From NCBI GenBank assembly GCA_037951165.1, contig JBBDHG010000105.1, forward strand, positions 172,001 to 236,000: DNA of 64,000 nt, read 5' to 3'. Position numbers and translations under genes: made by a program. Positions within the stretch are counted from its first letter, which is position 1; each line of letters starts with the position of its first letter. The notes beneath the pieces were generated by a model, which worked only from the letters and a program-made list of their open reading frames with translations, was not told where the DNA came from and made no database searches. This document shows, piece by piece, positions 36,687 to 50,100 of this stretch. Source of the DNA: Lophius americanus. Taxonomy: Eukaryota; Chordata; Actinopteri; Lophiiformes; Lophiidae.

Positions 36687-39600
36687 CTTTGTGACTGGGT
36701 TTGACTCCTTTGTGGCTGGGTTTGAACCCTTTTTGGATGGGTTTGAACCCTATGTGGCTGGGTTTGAACCCTATGTGGCTGGGATTGACCACTTTGTGGT
36801 TGAGTTTGACGAGTATATGGCTGGGTTTGACCCCATTTTGGCTGGGTTTGAACTCTTTTTGGATGGTTTTGAACCCGATGTGGCTGAGTATAATCCTTTG
36901 TGGCTGGGTTTGACCCCATTTTGGCTAGGGTTGACCCTGATATGGCTGGGTTTGACCCCTTTGAGGCTGGGTTTTACCCCTTTTTGGATGGTTTTGAACC
37001 CTATGTCGGTGCGTTTAGAACTCTATGTGGCTGGGTTTGACCCCTATGTGGCTGGGTTTGACCCCATTGTGGCTGGTGTTGACCCTGATATGGCTGGGTT
37101 TGACCCCTTTGTGGCTGTGTTTTACCCCTTTTTGGATGGGTTTGAACTCTATGTCGCTGCGTTTGAACTCTATGTGGCCGGGTTTGACCCCTATGTGGCT
37201 GGGCTTGACCCTGATGTGGCTGGGTTTGAACCATTTGTGGCTGGGTTTGACCCTGATGTGGCTGGGTTTGACCCCTTTCTGGCTGGGTTTCGACCCCTTT
37301 TTGGATGGGTTTGACCGCTTTTTTGGATGGGTTTGAACCCTATGTGGCTGAGTATAATCCATCGTGGCTGGGTTTGACACCATTGTGGCTGGGGTTGACC
37401 CTGATGTGGCTGGGTTTGACCCCTTTCTGGCTGGGTTTCGACCCCTTTTTGGATGGGTTTGAACCCTATGTGGCTGAGTTTAATCCTTTGTGGCTGGGTT
37501 TGACCCCATTGTGGCTGGGGTTGACCTTGATGTGGCTGGGTTTGACCCTTTTGTGGCTGGGTTTGAACCCTTTTTGGATGGTTTTGAACCCTATGTGGCT
37601 GAGTATAATCCTTTGTGGCTGGATTTGACCCCATTTTGGCTGGGGTTGACCTTGATATGGCTGGGTTTGACCCCTTTGAGGCTGGGTTTTACCCCTTTTT
37701 GGATGGTTTTGAACCCTATGTCGGTACGTTTGAACTCTCTGTGGCCGGGTTTGACCCCTATGTGGCTGGGCTTGACCCTGATGTGGCTGGGTTTGACCCC
37801 TTTGTGGCTGGGTTTGACCCCTTTTTTGGATGGGTTTGAACCCTATGTGGCTGAGTTTAATCCTTTGTGGCTGGGTTTGACCCCATTGTGGCTGGGATTG
37901 ACACTTATGCGGCTGGCTTTGACTCCAATATGTCTGGGTTTGACCCTTATGTGGCTGGGTTTGACCACTTTGTGACTGGGTTTGACCCCATTGTGGCTGG
38001 GATTGACACTTATTCGGCTGGGTTTGACTCCAATATGTCTGGGTTTGACCCTTATTTGGCTGGGTTTGACCACTTTGTGGCTGGGTTTGAACCCTATGTG
38101 GCTGGGTTTGAACTCTTTGTGGCTGGGATTGACCACTTTGTGGTTGAGTTTGACGAGTATATGGCTGGGTTTGACCCCATTTTGGCTGGGTTTGACCCCT
38201 TTTTGGATGGGTTTGAACCCTATGTGGCTGAGTTTAATCCTTTGTGGCTGGGTTTGACCCCATTGTTGCTGGGGTTGACCCTGATGTGGCTGGGTTTGAC
38301 CCCTTTGTGGCTGGGTTTGAACCCTTTTTGGATGGTTTTGAACCCTATATGGCTGAGTATAATCCTTTGTGGCTGGGTTTGACCCCATTTTGGCTGGGGT
38401 TGACCCTGATATGGCTGGGTTTGACCCCTTTGAGGCTGGGTTTTACCCCTTTTTGGATGGTTTTGAACCCTATGTCGGTGCGTTTGAACTCTATGTGGCT
38501 GGGTTTGACCCCTATGTGGCTGGGTTTGACCCTGATGTGGCTGGGTTTGACCCCTTTGTGGCTGAGTATTATTCTTTATGGCTGGGTTTGACCCCATTGG
38601 GGCTGGGTTTGACCCCATTGTGGCTGGTGTTGACCCTGATATGGCTGGGTTTGACCCCTTTGTGGCTGGGTTTTACCCCTTTTTGGATGGGTTTGAACCC
38701 TATGTCGCTGCGTTTGAACTCTATGTGGCCGGGTTTGACCCCTATGTGGCTGGGCTTGACCCTGATGTGGCTGGGTTTGACCCGTTTGTGGCTGGGTTTG
38801 ACCCCTTTTTGGATGGGTTTGAACCCTATGTGGCTGAGTATAATCCTCAGTGGCTGGGTTTGACCCCTTTGTGGCTAGGTTTGACCCCTTTTTTGGATGG
38901 GTTTGAACCCTATGTGGCTGAGTATAATCCATCGTGGCTGGGTTTGACACCATTGTGGCTGGGGTTGACCCTGATGTGGCTGGGTTTGACCCCTTTGTGG
39001 CTGGGTTTGACCCCTTTTTGGATGGGTTTGAACCCTATGTGGCTGAGTTTAATCCTGTATGGCTGGGTTTGACCCCATTGTGGATGGGATTGACAATTAT
39101 GCGGCTGGGTTTGACCCCAATATGTCTGGGTTTGACCCTTATGTCGGTGGGTTTGAACTCTATGTGGGTGGGATTGACCCCTATGTGGCTGGGCTTGACC
39201 CTGATGTGGCTGGGTTTGACCCCTTTGTGGCTGGGTTTCGACCCCTTTTTGGATGGGTTTGAACCTTATGTGGCTGAGTATAATCCTTTGTGGCTGGGTT
39301 TGACCCCATTGTGGCTGGGTTTGACCCCATTGTGGCTGGTGTTGACCCTGATATGGCTGGGATTGACCCCTTTGTGGCTATGTTTTACCCCTTTTTGGAT
39401 GGGTTTGAACCCTATGTCGCTGCGTTTGAACTCTATGTGGCCGGGTTTGACCCCTATGTGGCTGGGCTTGACCCTGATGTGGCTGGGTTTGACCCCTTTG
39501 TGGCTGGGTTTGACCCCTTTTTGGATGGGTTTGAACCCTATGTGGCTGAGTATAATCCTCAGTGGCTGGGTTTGACCCCTTTGTGGCAGGGTTTGAACTC

Positions 39601-42600
39601 TTTGTGGCTGGGATTGACCACTTTGTGGTTGAGTTTGACGTGTATATGGCTGGGTTCGACCCCATTGTGGCTGGGATTGACACTTATGCGGCTGGGTTTG
39701 ACTCCAATATGTCTGGGTTTGACCCTTATGTGGCTGGGTTTGACCACTTTGTGACTGGGTTTGACCCCATTGTGGCTAGGATTGACACTTATGGGGCTGG
39801 GTTTGACTCCAATATGTCTGGGTTTGACCCTTATTTGGCTGGGTTTGACCACTTTGTGGCTGGGTTTGAACCCTATGTGGCTGGGATTGACCACTTTGTG
39901 GTTGAGTTTGACGAGTATATGGCTGGGTTTGACCCCATTTTGGCTGGGTTTGACCCCTTTTTGGATGGGTTTGAACCCTATGTGGCTGAGTTTAATCCTT
40001 TGTGGCTGGGTTTGACCCCATTGTGGCTGGGGTTGACCCTGATATGGCTGGGTTTGACCCCTTTGAGGCTGGGTTTTACCCCTTTTTGGATGGTTTTGAA
40101 CCCTATGTCGGTGCGTTTGAACTCTATGTGGCTGGGTTTGACCCCTATGTGGCTGGGCTTGAGCCTGATGTGGCTGGGTTTGACCCCTTTGTGGCTGTGT
40201 TTCGACCCCTTTTAGGATGGGTTTGAACCCTATGTGGCTGAGTCTTATTCTTTATGGCTGGGTTTGACCCCATTGTGGCTGGGTTTGACCCCATTGTGGC
40301 TGGTGTTGACCCTGATATGGCTGGGTTTGACCCCTTTGTGGCTGTGTTTTACCCCTTTTTGGATGGGTTTGAACTCTATGTCGCTGCGTTTGAACTCTAT
40401 GTGGCCGGGTTTGACCCCTATGTGGCTGGGCTTGACCCTGATGTGGCTGGGTTTGAACCATTTGTGGCTGGGTTTGACCCCTTTTTGGATGGGTTTGACC
40501 GCTTTTTTGGATGGGTTTGAACCCTATGTGGCTGAGTATAATCCATCGTGGCTGGGTTTGACACCATTGTGGCTGGGGTTGACCCTGATGTGGCTGGGTT
40601 TGACCCCTTTCTGGCTGGGTTTCGACCCCTTTTTGGATGGATTTGAACCCTATGTGGCTGAGTTTAATCCTTTGTGGCTTGGTTTGACCCCGTTTTGGCT
40701 GGGATTGACACTTATGCGGCTGGGTTTGACTCCAATATGTCTGGGTTTGACCCCATTTTGGCTGGGTTTCACCCCTATTTGGATGGGTTTGAACCCTATG
40801 TGGCTGAGTTTAATCCTTTGTGGCTGGGTTTGACCCCATTGTGGCTGGGGTTGACCTTGATGTGGCTGGGTTTGACCCTTTTGTGGCTGGGTTTGAACCC
40901 TTTTTGGATGGTTTTGAACCCTATGTGGCTGAGTATAATCATTTGTGGCTGGATTTGACCCCATTTTGGCTGGGGTTGACCTTGATATGGCTGGGTTTGA
41001 CCCCTTTGAGGCTGGGTTTTACCCCTTTTTGGATGGTTTTGAACCCTATGTCGGTACGTTTGAACTCTCTGTGGCCGGGTTTGACCCCTATGTGGCTGGG
41101 CTTGACCCTGATGTGGCTGGGTTTGACCCCTTTGTGGCTGGGTTTGACCCCTTTTTTGGATGGGTTTGAACCCTATGTGGCTGAGTTTAATCCTTTGTGG
41201 CTGGGTTTGACCCCATTGTGGCTGGGATTGACACTTATGCGGCTGGCTTTGACTCCAATATGTCTGGGTTTGACCCTTATGTGGCTGGGTTTGACCACTT
41301 TGTGACTGGGTTTGACCCCATTGTGGCTGGGATTGACACTTATTCGGCTGGGTTTGACTCCAATATGTCTGGGTTTGACCCTTATTTGGCTGGGTTTGAC
41401 CACTTTGTGGCTGGGTTTGAACCCTATGTGGCTGGGTTTGAACTCTTTGTGGCTGGGATTGACCACTTTGTGGTTGAGTTTGACGAGTATATGGCTGGGT
41501 TTGACCCCATTTTGGCTGGGTTTGACCCCTTTTTGGATGGGTTTGAACCCTATGTGGCTGAGTTTAATCCTTTGTGGCTGGGTTTGACCCCATTGTGGCT
41601 GGGGTTGACCCTGATGTGGCTGGGTTTGACCCCTTTGTTGCTGGGTTTGAACCCTTTTTGGATGGTTTTGAACCCTATATGGCTGAGTATAATCCTTTGT
41701 GGCTGGGTTTGACCCCATTTTGGCTGGGGTTGACCCTGATATGGCTGGGTTTGACCCCTTTGAGGCTGGGTTTTACCCCTTTTTGGATGGTTTTGAACCC
41801 TATGTCGGTGCGTTTGAACTCTATGTGGCTGGGTTTGACCCCTATGTGGCTGGGTTTGACCCTGATGTGGCTGGGTTTGACCCCTTTGTGGCTGAGTATT
41901 ATTCTTTATGGCTGGGTTTGACCCCATTGGGGCTGGGTTTGACCCCATTGTGGCTGGTGTTGACCCTGATATGGCTGGGTTTGACCCCTTTGTGGCTTGG
42001 TTTTACCCCTTTTTGGATGGGTTTGAACCCTATGTCGCTGCGTTTGAACTCTATGTGGCCGGGTTTTACCCCTATGTGGCTGGGCTTGACCCTGATGTGG
42101 CTGGGTTTGACCCGTTTGTGGCTGGGTTTGACCCCTTTTTGGATGGGTTTGAACCCTATGTGGCTGAGTATAATCCTCAGTGGCTGGGTTTGACCCCTTT
42201 GTGGCTGGGTTTGACCCCTTTTTTGGATGGGTTTGAACCCTATGTGGCTGAGTATAATCCATCGTGGCTGGGTTTGACACCATTGTGGCTGGGGTTGACC
42301 CTGATGTGGCTGGGTTTGACCCCTTTGTGGCTGGGTTTGACCCCTTTTTGGATGGGTTTGAACCCTATGTGGCTGAGTTTAATCCTGTATGGCTGGGTTT
42401 GACCCCATTGTGGATGGGATTGACAATTATGCGGCTGGGTTTGACCCCAATATGTCTGGGTTTGACCCTTATGTCGGTGGGTTTGAACTCTATGTGGGTG
42501 GGATTGACCCCTATGTGGCTAGGCTTGACCCTGATGTGGCTGGGTTTGACCCCTTTGTGGCTGGGTTTCGACCCCTTTTTGGATGGGTTTGAACCTTATG

Positions 42601-42891
42601 TGGCTGAGTATAATCCTTTGTGGCTGGGTTTGACCCCATTGTGGCTGGGTTTGACCCCATTGTGGCTGGTGTTGACCCTGATATGGCTGGGTTTGACCCC
42701 TTTGTGGCTGTGTTTTACCCCTTTATGGATGGGTTTGAACCCTATGTCGCTGCGTTTGAACTCTATGTGGCCGGGTTTGACCCCTATGTGGCTGGGCTTG
42801 ACCCTGATGTGGCTGGGTTTGACCCCTTTGTGGCTGGGTTTGACCCCTTTTTGGATGGGTTTGAACCCTATGTGGCTGAGTATAATCCTCA

Positions 42892-44340
42892 GTGGCTGGG
42901 TTTGACCCCTTTGTGGCAGGGTTTGAACTCTTTGTGGCTGGGTTTGACCACTTTGTGGCTGGGTTTGACCCCATTGTGGCTGGGATTGACACTTATGCGG
43001 CTGGGTTTGACTCCAATATGTCTGGGTTTGACCCTTATGTGGCTGGGTTTGACCACTTTGTGACTGGGTTTGACCCCATTGTGGCTGGGATTGACACTTA
43101 TGCGGCTGGGTTTGACTCCAATATGTCTGGGTTTGACCCTTATTTGGCTGGGTTTGACCACTTTGTGGCTGGGTTTGAACCCTATGTGGCTGGGTTTGAA
43201 CTCTTTGTGGCTGGGATTGACCACTTTGTGGTTGAGTTTGACGAGTATATGGCTGGGTTTGACCCCATTTTGGATGGTTTTGAACCCTATGTCGGTGCGT
43301 TTGAACTCTATGTGGCTGGGTTTGACCCCTGTGTGGCTGGGCTTGACCCTGATGTGGCTGGGTTTGACCCCTTTGTGCCTGGGATTGACACTTATGCGGC
43401 TGGGTTTGACTCCAATATGTCTGGGTTTGACCCCATTTTGGCTGGGTTTGACCCCTATTTGGATGGGTTTGAACTCTATGTGGCTGAGTTTAATCCTTTG
43501 TGGCTGGGTTTGACCCCATTGTGGCTGGGGTTGACCCCGTTTTGGATGGGTTTGAACCCTATGTCGCTGCGTTTGAACTCTATGTGGCCGGGTTTGACCC
43601 CTATGTGGCTGTGCTTGACCCTGATGTGGCTGGGTTTGACCCCTTTGTGGCTGGGTTTGACCACTTTGTGGTTGAGTTTGACGAGTATATGGCTGGGTTT
43701 GACCCTGATGTGGCTGGGTTTGACCCCTTTGTGGATGGGTTTGAACCCTTTTTGGATGGTTTTGAACCCTATGTCGGTGCGTTTGAACTCTATGTGGCTG
43801 GGTTTGACCCCTGTGTGGCTGGGCTTGACCCTGATGTGGCTGGGTTTGACCCCTTTGTGGCTGGGTTTGACCCTGATGTGGCTGGGTTTGACCCCTTTGT
43901 GGCTGGGTTTCGACCCCTTTTTGGATGGGTTTGAACCTTATGTGGCTGAGTATAATCCTTTGTGGCTGGGTTTGACCCCATTGTGGCTGGGTTTGACCCC
44001 ATTGTGGCTGGTGTTGACCCTGATATGGCTGGGTTTGACCCCGTTGTGGCTGTGTTTTACCCCTTTTTGGATGGGTTTGAACCCTATGTCGCTGCGTTTG
44101 AACTCTATGTGGCCGGGTTTGACCCCTATGTGGCTGGGCTTGACCCTGATGTGGCTGGGTTTGACCCCTTTGTGGCTGGGTTTGACCCCTTTTTGGATGG
44201 GTTTGAACCCTATGTGGCTGAGTATAATCCTCAGTGGCTGGGTTTGACCCCTTTGTGGCAGGGTTTGAACTCTTTGTGGCTGGGATTGACCACTTTGTGG
44301 TTGAGTTTGACGAGTATATGGTTGGGTTTAACCCCATTTT
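42892..44340. repeat. Longest open stretch in both strands (repeat, not a gene)
   Basis: A + strand ORF of 451 codons (42892-44247) and an overlapping - strand ORF of 482 codons (42889-44337) are the longest in the window. Both are pure heptapeptide repeats (VAGFDPY then LWLGLTP on +; KPSHKGV and QTQPQRG on -). The + ORF drifts from one repeat frame to another through 20-bp monomers, showing that it follows chance openness and not one conserved protein. I annotate it as repeat sequence. Confidence 0.85.
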
Positions 44341-44834
44341 GGCTGGGTTTGAACCCTATCTGGCTGGGTTAGAACCCTATATAACTGAGTTTGAACCCCA
44401 AGTGGCTTATTCTGTACTCTATGTGGCCGGGTTTGACCCCTATGTGGCTGGGGTTGACCCTGATGTGGCTGGGTTTGACCCCTTTGTGGCTGGGTTTGAA
44501 CTCTTTTTGGATGGGTCTGAACCCTATGTGGCTGAGTATAATCCATCGTGGCTGGGTTTGACACCATTGTGGCTGGGGTTGACCCTGATGTGGCTGGGTT
44601 TGACCCCTTTTTGGACGGGTTTGAACCCTATGTGGCTGAGTTTAATCCTGTGTGGCTGGGTTTGACCCCATTGTGGCTGGGATTGACACTTATGCGGCTG
44701 GGTTTAACCCCAATATGTCTGGGTTTGACCCTTATGTCGGTGGGTTTGAACTCTATGTGGCTGGGTTTGACCCCTATGTGGCTGGGCTTGACCCTGATGT
44801 GGCTGGGTTTGACCCCTTTGTGGCTGGGTTTGAA
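44119..44834. repeat. Segment with a distant copy at 55349-56085
   Basis: This about 0.7-kb segment matches sequence 11.23 kb downstream (offset 11230, rising to about 11251 near 44610 after about one extra monomer in the distal copy). Both carry GACGAGTATATGGTTGGG, GGGTTAGAACCC, the diverged trimer, GGATGGGTCTGAACC and AATCCATCGTGG. It is a dispersed rather than adjacent duplicate. Confidence 0.75.
44373..44430. repeat. Diverged AT-richer monomer group, block B copy 2
   Basis: Preceded by the mark GGGTTAGAACCC; reads TATATAACTGAG, CAAGTGGCTTAT and CTGTACTC. It is duplicated near 55603. Confidence 0.78.
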
Positions 44835-46039
44835 CCTTATGTGGCGGGGGTTGACCCTGATGTGGCTGGGTTTAACCCCTTTGTGGCTGGGTTTGACCCC
44901 TTTTTGGATGGGTTTGAACCCTATGTGGCTGAGTTTAATCCTTTGTGGCTGGGTTTGACTCCAATATGTCTGGGTTTGACCCTTATGTGGCTGGGTTTGA
45001 CCACTTTGTGGCTGGGTTTGACCCCATTGTGACTGGGATTGACACTTATGCGGCTGGGTTTGACTCCAATATGTCTGGGTATGACCCTTATTTGGCTGGG
45101 TTTGAACCCTATGTGGCTGGGTTTGACCCCATTTTGGCTGGGTTTGACCCCTTTTTGGATGGGTTTGAACCCTATGTGGCTGAGTTTAATCCTTTGTGGA
45201 TAGGTTTGACCCCATTGTGGCTGGGGTTGACCCCTTTGTGGCTGGGTTTGAGCCCTTTTTGGATGGTTTTGAACCCTATGTGGCTGAGTATAATCCTTTG
45301 TGGCTGGGTTTGACCCCATTGTGGCTGGGCTTGACCCTGATGTGGCTGGGTTTGACCCCTTTGTGGCTGGATTTGACCCCTTTTTGGATGGGTTTGAACC
45401 CTATGTGGCTGAGTATAATCCTTTGTGGCTGGGTTTGACCCCATTGTGGCTGGGGTTGACCCTGATGTGGCTGGGTTTGACCCCTTTGTGGCTGGGTTTG
45501 ACCCCTTTTTGGATGGGTTTCGACCCCTTTCTGGATGGGTTTGAACCTTATGTGGCTGAGTATTATACTTGGTGGCTGGGTTTGACCCCATTGTGGCGGG
45601 GGTTGACCCTGATGTGGCTGGGTTTGACCCCTTTGTGGCTGGGTTTGACCCCTTTTTGGATGGTTTTGAACCCTATGTGGCTGAGTTTAATCCTTTGTGG
45701 CTGGGTTTGACCCCATTGTGGCTGGGATTGACACTTATGTGGCTGGGTTTGACTCCAATATGTCTGGGTTTGACCCTTATGTGGCTGGGTTTGACCACTT
45801 TGTGGCTGGGTTTGACCCCATTGTGGGTGGGATTGACACTTATGCGGCTGGGTTTGACTCCAATATGTCTGGGTTTGACCCTTATTTGGCTGGGTTTGAC
45901 CACATTGTGCCTGGGTTTGAACCCTTTTTGGATGGGTTTGAACCCTATGTGGCTGAGTTTAATCCTTTGTGGCTGGGTTTAACCCCATTGTGGCTGGGGT
46001 TGACCCTGATGTGGCTGGGTTTGACCCCTTTGTGGCTGG

Positions 46040-46600
46040 GTTTGAACCCTTTTTGGATGGGTTTGAACCCTATGTCGGTGCGTTTGAACTCTATGTGGCC
46101 GGGTTTGATCCCTATGTGGCTGGGCTTGACCCTGATGTTGCTGGGTTTGACCCCTTTGTGGCTGTGTTTCGACCCCTTTTTGGATGGGTTTGAAACCTAT
46201 GTGGATGAGTATTATACTTTGTGGCTGGGTTTGACCCCTTTGTGGCTGGGTTTGAACCTTATGTGGCTGAGTATTATACTTGGTGGCTGGGTTTGACCCC
46301 ATTGTGGCGGGGGTTGACCCTGATGTGGCTGGGTTTGACCCCTTTGTGGCTGGGTTTGGCCCCTTTTTGGATGGGTTTGAACCCTATGTGGCTGAGTTTA
46401 ATCCTGTGTGGCTGGGTTTGACCCCATTGTGGCTGGGATTGACACTTATGCGGCTGGGTTTGACCCCAATATGTCTGGGTTTGACCCTTATGTCGGTGGG
46501 TTTGAACTCTATGTGGCTGGGTTTGACCCCATTGTGGGTGGGATTGACACTTATGCGGCTGGGTTTGACTCCAATATGTCTGGGTTTGACCCTTATGTGG
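46040..46600. repeat. Segment with a distant copy at 53840-54440
   Basis: 46081 onward matches 53881 onward at offset 7800. A two-monomer difference near 46230 changes the offset to 7842, and matching continues to about 46.6/54.4 kb. Both hold GTGGATGAGTATTATAC, TTTGGCCCCTTTTTGG and CCTGTGTGGCTGG. The offsets differ by exactly 42 bp, so monomer gain or loss keeps register. Confidence 0.7.
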
Positions 46601-46855
46601 CTGGGTTTGACCACTTTGTGGCTGGGTTTGACCCCATTGTGGCTGGGATTGACACTTATGTGGCTGGGTTTGACTCCAATATGTCTGGGTTTGACCCTTA
46701 TGTGGCTGGGTTTGACCACTTTGTGGCTGGGTTTGACCCCATTGTGGGTGGGATTGACACTTATGCGGCTGGGTTTGACTCCAATATGTCTGGGTTTGAC
46801 CCTTATTTGGCTGGGTTTGACCACTTTGTGGCTGGGTTTGAACCCTTTTTGGATG
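46436..46855. repeat. 105-bp pentamer repeat, four copies
   Basis: GGATTGACAC starts at 46436, 46541, 46646 and 46751, an exact 105-bp period of five 21-bp monomers. Order in each copy: ACTTATGCGG or ACTTATGTGG, ACTCCAATATG (ACCCCAATATG in the first), ACCCTTATG, then mostly ACCACTTTG and ACCCCATTG. The first and last copies are less complete. No 20-bp monomer lies inside the core, so the frame stays open through it. Confidence 0.85.
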
Positions 46856-47187
46856 GGTTTGAACCCTATGTGGCTGAGTTTAATCCTTTGTGGCTGGGTT
46901 TGACCCCATTGTGGCTGGAATTTTCACTTATGCGGCTGGGTTTGACTCCAATATGTCTGGGTTTGACCCTTATGTGGCTGGGTTTGACCACTTTGTGGCT
47001 GGGTTTGACCCCCATGTGGGTGGGATTGACACTTATGCGGCTGGGTTTGACTCCAATATGTCTGGGTTTGACCCTTATTTGGCTGGGTTTGACCACTTTG
47101 TGGCTGGGTTTGAACCCTTTTTGGATGGGTTTGAACCCTATGTGGCTGAGTTTAATCCTTTGTGGCTGGGTTTGACCCCATTGTGGC

Positions 47188-50100
47188 TGGGGTTGACCCT
47201 GATGTGGCTGGGTTTGACCCCTTTGTGGCTGGGTTTGAACCCTTTTTGGATGGGTTTGAACCCTATGTGGCTGAGTATAATCCTTTGTGGCTGGGTTTGA
47301 ACCCTTTTTGGATGGTTTTGAACCCTATGTCGGTGCGTTTGAACTCTATGTGGCCGGGTTTGATCCCTATGTGGCTGGGCTTGACCCTGATGTGGCTGGG
47401 TTTGACCCCTTTGTGGCTGTGTTTCGACCCCTTTTTGGATGGGTTTGAACCCTATGTGGCTGAGTATTATAATTTGTGGCTGGGTTTGACCCCATTGTGG
47501 CGGGGGTTGACCCTGTTGTGGCCTGCTTTGACCCCTTTGTGGCTATTTTTTACCCCTTTTTGGATGGGTTTGAACCCTATGTCGGTGCGTTTGAACTCTA
47601 TGTCGCCGGGTTGGACCCCTTTGTGGCTGGGCTTGACCCTGATGTGGCTGGGTTTGACCCCTTTGTGGCTGGGTTTGACCCCTTTTTGGATGGGTTTGAA
47701 CCCTATATGGCTGAGTATAATCCTCAGTGGCTGGGTTTGACCCCTTTGTGGCTAGGTTTGAACTCTTTGTGGCTGGGATTGACCACTTTTTGGTTGAGTT
47801 TGACGAGTATATGGTTGGGTTTGACCCCTTTTTGGATGGGTTTGAACCCTATGTGGCTGAGTTTAATCCTTTGTGGCTGGGTTTGACCCCATTGTGGCTG
47901 GGATTGACACTTATGTGGCTGGGTTTGACTCCAATATGTCTGGGTTTGACCCTTATGTGGCTGGGTTTGACCACTTTGTGGCTGGGTTTGACCCCATTGT
48001 GGGTGGGATTGACACTTATGCGGCTGGGTTTGACTCCAATATGTCTGGGTTTGACCCTTATTTGGCTGGGTTTGACCACTTTGTGGCTGGGTTTGAACCC
48101 TTTTTGGATGGGTTTGAACCCTATGTGGCTGAGTTTAATCCTTTGTGGCTGGGTTTGACCCCATTGTGGCTGGGGTTGACCCTGATGTGGCTGGGTTTGA
48201 CCCCTTTGTGGCTGGGTTTGAACCCTTTTTGGATGGGTTTGAACCCTATGTGGCTGAGTATAATCCTTTGTGGCTGGGTTTGAACCCTTTTTGGATGGTT
48301 TTGAACCCTATGTCGGTGCGTTTGAACTCTATGTGGCCGGGTTTGATCCCTATGTGGCTGGGCTTGACCCTGATGTTGCTGGGTTTGACCCCTTTGTGGC
48401 TGGGTTTGAACCTTATGTGGCTGAGTATTATACTTTGTGGCTGGGTTTGACCCCATTGTGGCTGGGCTTGACCCTGATGTGGCTGGGTTTGACCCCTTTG
48501 TGGCTGGGTTTGAACCTTATGTGGCTGAGTATTATACTTGGTAGCTGGGTTTGACCCCATTGTGGCGGGGGTTGACCCTGATGTGGCTGGGTTTGACCCC
48601 TTTGTGGCTGGGTTTGAACCCTTTTTGGATGGGTTTGAACCCTATGTGGCTGAGTATAATCCTTTGTGGCTGGGTTTGAACCCTTTTTGGATGGTTTTGA
48701 ACCCTATGTCGGTGCGTTTGAACTCTATGTGGCCGGGTTTGATCCCTATGTGGCTGGGCTTGACCCTGATGTGGCTGGGTTTGACCCCTTTGTGGCTGTG
48801 TTTCGACCCCTTTTTGGATGGGTTTGAACCCTATGTGGCTGAGTATTATAATTTGTGGCTGGGTTTGACCCCATTGTGGCGGGGGTTGACCCTGTTGTGG
48901 CCTGCTTTGACCCCTTTGTGGCTATTTTTTACCCCTTTTTGGATGGGTTTGAACCCTATGTCGGTGCGTTTGAACTCTATGTCGCCGGGTTGGACCCCTT
49001 TGTGGCTGGGCTTGACCCTGATGTGGCTGGGTTTGACCCCTTTGTGGCTGGGTTTGACCCCTTTTTGGATGGGTTTGAACCCTATATGGCTGAGTATAAT
49101 CCTCAGTGGCTGGGTTTGACCCCTTTGTGGCTAGGTTTGAACTCTTTGTGGCTGGGATTGACCACTTTTTGGTTGAGTTTGACGAGTATATGGTTGGGTT
49201 TGACCCCTTTTTGGATGGGTTTGAACCCTATGTGGCTGAGTTTAATCCTTTGTGGCTGGGTTTGACCCCATTGTGGCTGGGATTGACACTTATGTGGCTG
49301 GGTTTGACTCCAATATGTCTGGGTTTGACCCTTATGTGGCTGGGTTTGACCACTTTGTGGCTGGGTTTGACCCCATTGTGGGTGGGATTGACACTTATGC
49401 GGCTGGGTTTGACTCCAATATGTCTGGGTTTGACCCTTATTTGGCTGGGTTTGACCACTTTGTGGCTGGGTTTGAACCCTTTTTGGATGGGTTTGAACCC
49501 TATGTGGCTGAGTTTAATCCTTTGTGGCTGGGTTTGACCCCATTGTGGCTGGGGTTGACCCTGATTTGGCTGGGTTTGACCCCTTTGTGGCTGGGTTTGA
49601 ACCCTTTTTGGATGGGTTTGAACCCTATGTGGCTGAGTATAATCCTTTGTGGCTGGGTTTGAACCCTTTTTGGATGGTTTTGAACCCTATGTCGGTGCGT
49701 TTGAACTCTATGTGGCCGGGTTTGATCCCTATGTGGCTGGGCTTGACCCTGATGTTGCTGGGTTTGACCCCTTTGTGGCTGGGTTTGAACCTTATGTGGC
49801 TGAGTATTATACTTTGTGGCTGGGTTTGACCCCATTGTGGCTGGGCTTGACCCTGATGTGGCTGGGTTTGACCCCTTTGTGGCTGGGTTTGAACCTTATG
49901 TGGCTGAGTATTATACTTGGTAGCTGGGTTTGACCCCATTGTGGCGGGGGTTGACCCTGATGTGGCTGGGTTTGACCCCTTTGTGGCTGGGTTTGAACCC
50001 TTTTTGGATGGGTTTGAACCCTATGTGGCTGAGTATAATCCTTTGTGGCTGGGTTTGAACCCTTTTTGGATGGTTTTGAACCCTATGTCGGTGCGTTTGA

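Larger units (their letters stand above)
32991..43060. repeat. Three long copies of a 2.2-2.9 kb unit in block B1
   Basis: 32991-35899 matches 40031-42939 at a constant offset of 7040 over about 2,909 bp, apparently without gaps. An intermediate copy, 37448-39777, matches 33738-36067 at offset 3710 and 40778-42939 at offset 3330. Shared marks include GAGCCTGATG near 33121/40161, TTATTCGGCTGG near 34302/38012/41342 and GACAATTATGCGG in all three. A handful of substitutions separate copies, for example near 33601/40641 and 35772/42812. The joints between copies are themselves rearranged. Confidence 0.85.
30900..45200. repeat. Block B1: family with CTCCAATATG, GACGAGTATATGG and TCGCTGCG markers
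   Basis: Monomers new to this block include ATTGACACTTATGCGG, ACTCCAATATGTCTG, GACCACTTTGTGGTTGAG, GACGAGTATATGGCTG, TCGCTGCGTTTGAA and the 22-bp TTTCGACCCC form. Three long near-copies (about 33.7-36.1, 37.4-39.8 and 40.8-42.9 kb) make up most of it, so it is built from a few kilobase-scale amplifications. Confidence 0.8.

Noticed and set aside
42889..44337. Long overlapping ORFs (451 codons on +, 482 codons on -) as repeat-protein genes
   Set aside because: Both are pure monomer translations. The + ORF switches repeat frame through 20-bp monomers, and no start context, signal sequence, unique domain or intron pattern is present. Equally open frames exist on both strands across the whole window.
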